From positions 1 through 35,126 of the forward strand of contig JADNRV010000436.1 in assembly GCA_015499995.1 (NCBI GenBank): a DNA stretch of 35,126 nt. The letters are read 5' to 3'. How positions within the stretch are numbered: the stretch's first letter is position 1; the number at the start of each line of letters is the position of its first letter. Position numbers and translations under genes: made by a program. The notes under the pieces were generated by a model, which had not been told where the DNA came from, did no database searches, and saw only the letters and a list, made by a program, of their open reading frames with translations. This document shows, piece after piece, positions 33,266 through 35,126 of this stretch. This DNA is from Flammula alnicola (Eukaryota > Basidiomycota > Agaricomycetes > Agaricales > Strophariaceae).

Positions 33266-35116
33266 TTATTCGGCCAGCCATTTTTCGCACTTCTTGACGT
33301 ACTTGTCAAGCAACTGAGAAAGATCACGAATGACGAAAGTAAGAACGACGCTGGCGAAGAATTCCGAAAAACGCTTCAATTTCTGCTCAGCAGAACCGCG
33401 AATATCCATAGGGAAGGCAGCGTATGCTGGCGCAATAGGTTGCGACAAAACCGCGCGTGTGTGTTCATCCAGTAATTGGGCATGAGCAAAGAGCCTCTTC
33501 AGCCCTTGAACATATGCGGCAGGTGAATCAAGACTAAAAAGGGTCAACCCTATTAGCGTCAAGCATGTAAAAGCAAGTCGCATAAACTTACTTCTTTCCG
33601 TTTGTGAATTTATCAAATCGACTGAAGAGCTTGCCACCCCAAGTGGGTTTTCTTGAAACGAAGCCCTCTCCTACACCCAATTTCTTCCCAAAATTGGCCA
33701 CAACGTGATCACACACGTTGGAAAATTCCTCAAGCTTTGACAACCATGCGTCAGCTTCCTTCCTACCAATACTTCCAATGCCAAGAGCTAGCCCGCTGCT
33801 AACATTGCCAGCACCAAAATGCTCAGCACTGCTGATCTGAAGGTCTTCTAAAGCAGAGCATAAGATTGTGACTACTCTGATCTTCTCGTCGAGGCTGGTC
33901 AACTTCGCCCCACCCTGAGACCAAACTTCGCATGGCACATGTAATCGGCGCGTAACGTATCCGCCTGTTGAGGTAACCATTGTGTTCCTCAGAAGATTCA
34001 TCATGTGATAAGGTTTGAGAAGAGGGTCGGAGGGTGGTATTGGAGGAAGGTGAGGTAGGTGTTGTGGAAGGTTCGTCGGAAAGCCAATGGCAGGGTACGG
34101 AACAAAGAGTCCAATTGAAGATTCGCGGGGTGAGGATTCAACTTTGAAGTCACAGATACCTTCCGGGGTGTACCATTAGCAGAGGAATTGGGTATGGTGG
34201 TCGCTGGTCAGGAGACACTCTTCCACCAACCAGTGACGGCCTTCGCCCAGGCTGAGAGGATGATCTACTTCTTCCGCTAATCCCGCCATTAGACATGGAG
34301 GAAATCACGGATTTTGACGGTGGGATGGAGCCAGCAGATGTCGTCGACTCGGCAGGGGATGCTGAGCGAGTACTGGGCGGGGCCGAAGTTTTCCTCCGCT
34401 GTGAAATAGAACCTTGGTTAGTTGAATGAAGTTGTGGCACGCTAGGTTCATTGCGCAGTGGTAATTGTGACAAGGCCCTCGGCCTTATAGCACTTGAATT
34501 CTGCAGCCGAGGAGAAGGTGGTAGTTTCGAAAGCGATAGATTTCTCGATGGTACAGATATGTCGGAAGATAATGTTGGTGATGGAAGCGGGGGCAATGGT
34601 GGAGATTCTCGTTTCATTGTGCGTGGCGTGTCAGGCACATAGTTCCGGTTGTCTGAGATATCTTCCCCAGGCCGATTGTTTAGACGAGCTGTCTCTTCGT
34701 TCTCCTCTTCCAGGGATGCCAGATTAGAAGGGGTTCTCCTATGTCCTATAGCTTCTCCAACGCGGATTTGTGAATCAGGCCGGCCAACATTTTGTGTCAG
34801 GGGTTGAGGCAAAAACTCGCCAACGATGGGGGCGGGAGGCAGAGAGGATGATGGAGGCGGAGGTTTTGGGGGTAGATTCGAAGGCGCACGCGATCTCCTA
34901 GGGGATATGATAGAAGTACGAGCAGCAACAGGAGCAGGAGTAGGAGCTGGGGCTGGCTCGGGGGCAGATCGTACTGGACAGAATACGGGTGTTGTGTGGG
35001 AGCAGACCTGAAATTGCGGACCCCGTAAGCACTGATTCGTCAAGCGTATAGATAGCGTCGCTATCTCTTGAATGGTCGACATCGGAGTAGCGCGCATTGG
35101 AATTGGAATACAGCAT
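33266..35116 (-). CDS. Conserved-looking protein of unknown function, possibly partial at window edge
   Basis: I do not recognise the family. The C-terminal half looks like an ordered helical domain: DEKIRVVTILCSALEDLQIS, SAEHFGAGNVSSGLALGIGS, LSKLEEFSNVCDHVVANFGK, KLFSRFDKFTNGK. After the intron at 33534-33591 come YVQGLKRLFAHAQLLDEHTR and SQLLDKYVKKCEKWLAE (stop 33266-33268). The N-terminal half is Pro/Ser/Arg-rich and disordered, with polyproline runs (PPKPPPPSSSLPPAP) that could bind SH3 domains. The link between the halves changes frame near 34160; an intron with a GTGGAA donor and a CTAAT branch point, ending at the AAG near 34161, would restore phase. A 34-nt intron (34974-35007) may join an upstream exon starting at the ATG at 35116. 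More exons may lie beyond the window. Confidence 0.6.
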
Positions 35117-35126
35117 GGGAGGTTCT

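Noticed and set aside
34150..34210. Frameshift in the last gene
   Set aside because: A plausible intron (GTGGAA donor, CTAAT branch point, AAG acceptor near 34161) can explain the frame change, so it was not counted with the clear one-base indels.

Overview
This is a nuclear segment of a filamentous basidiomycete, most likely an Agaricomycete. The evidence is dense genes with many 41-100 nt GT...AG introns, promoters with short TATA-like or pyrimidine-rich stretches, two YAT-family amino-acid permeases with about 16 exons each, and fungal-only genes such as lysine-forming saccharopine dehydrogenase (LYS1). Exon structures below were built by hand from splice signals, phase continuity and family motifs. 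For most genes the exon sum came out divisible by three.

Layout. 1-7.0 kb: two tandem paralogous amino-acid permeases on +; the first carries a one-base frameshift. 7.3-13.9 kb (-): a large LRR-DH-PH Rho exchange factor, then ELP4 (Elongator), with a 30-nt perfect inverted repeat spanning their junction; ELP4 has a one-base frameshift at an A4 run. 14.1-16.2 kb: a small predicted mitochondrial protein, mitochondrial inner membrane peptidase subunit IMP1 (+), and convergent TTC1-like TPR protein (-). 16.5-20.8 kb (+): a short-chain dehydrogenase, LYS1, and an unrecognised proline-rich protein. 21.2-23.0 kb (-): an INO80-subunit Ies1-like gene. 23.5-25.6 kb: TIM8 (+), convergent with an AGPAT/LCLAT-type acyltransferase (-). 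25.7-30.4 kb (+): an F-box/LRR-like protein and an alpha/beta hydrolase with very long disordered stretches and two apparent one-base frameshifts. 30.8-32.8 kb (+): a second, fuller Ies1-like gene. 33.3-35.1 kb (-): a conserved-looking protein of unknown function that may run off the window.

Most genes are ordinary housekeeping functions with no operon-like logic, and I found no clear multi-gene novel system. Three mitochondrial proteins (IMP1, TIM8, the small presequence protein) and two diverged Ies1 copies are the nearest to themes. The most notable items are the Ies1 paralogue pair (the shorter copy begins with a hydrophobic exon), the LRR-RhoGEF architecture, the inverted repeat, and the recurrence of single-base indels in otherwise intact conserved genes. 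That last point could be sequence error or real decay.
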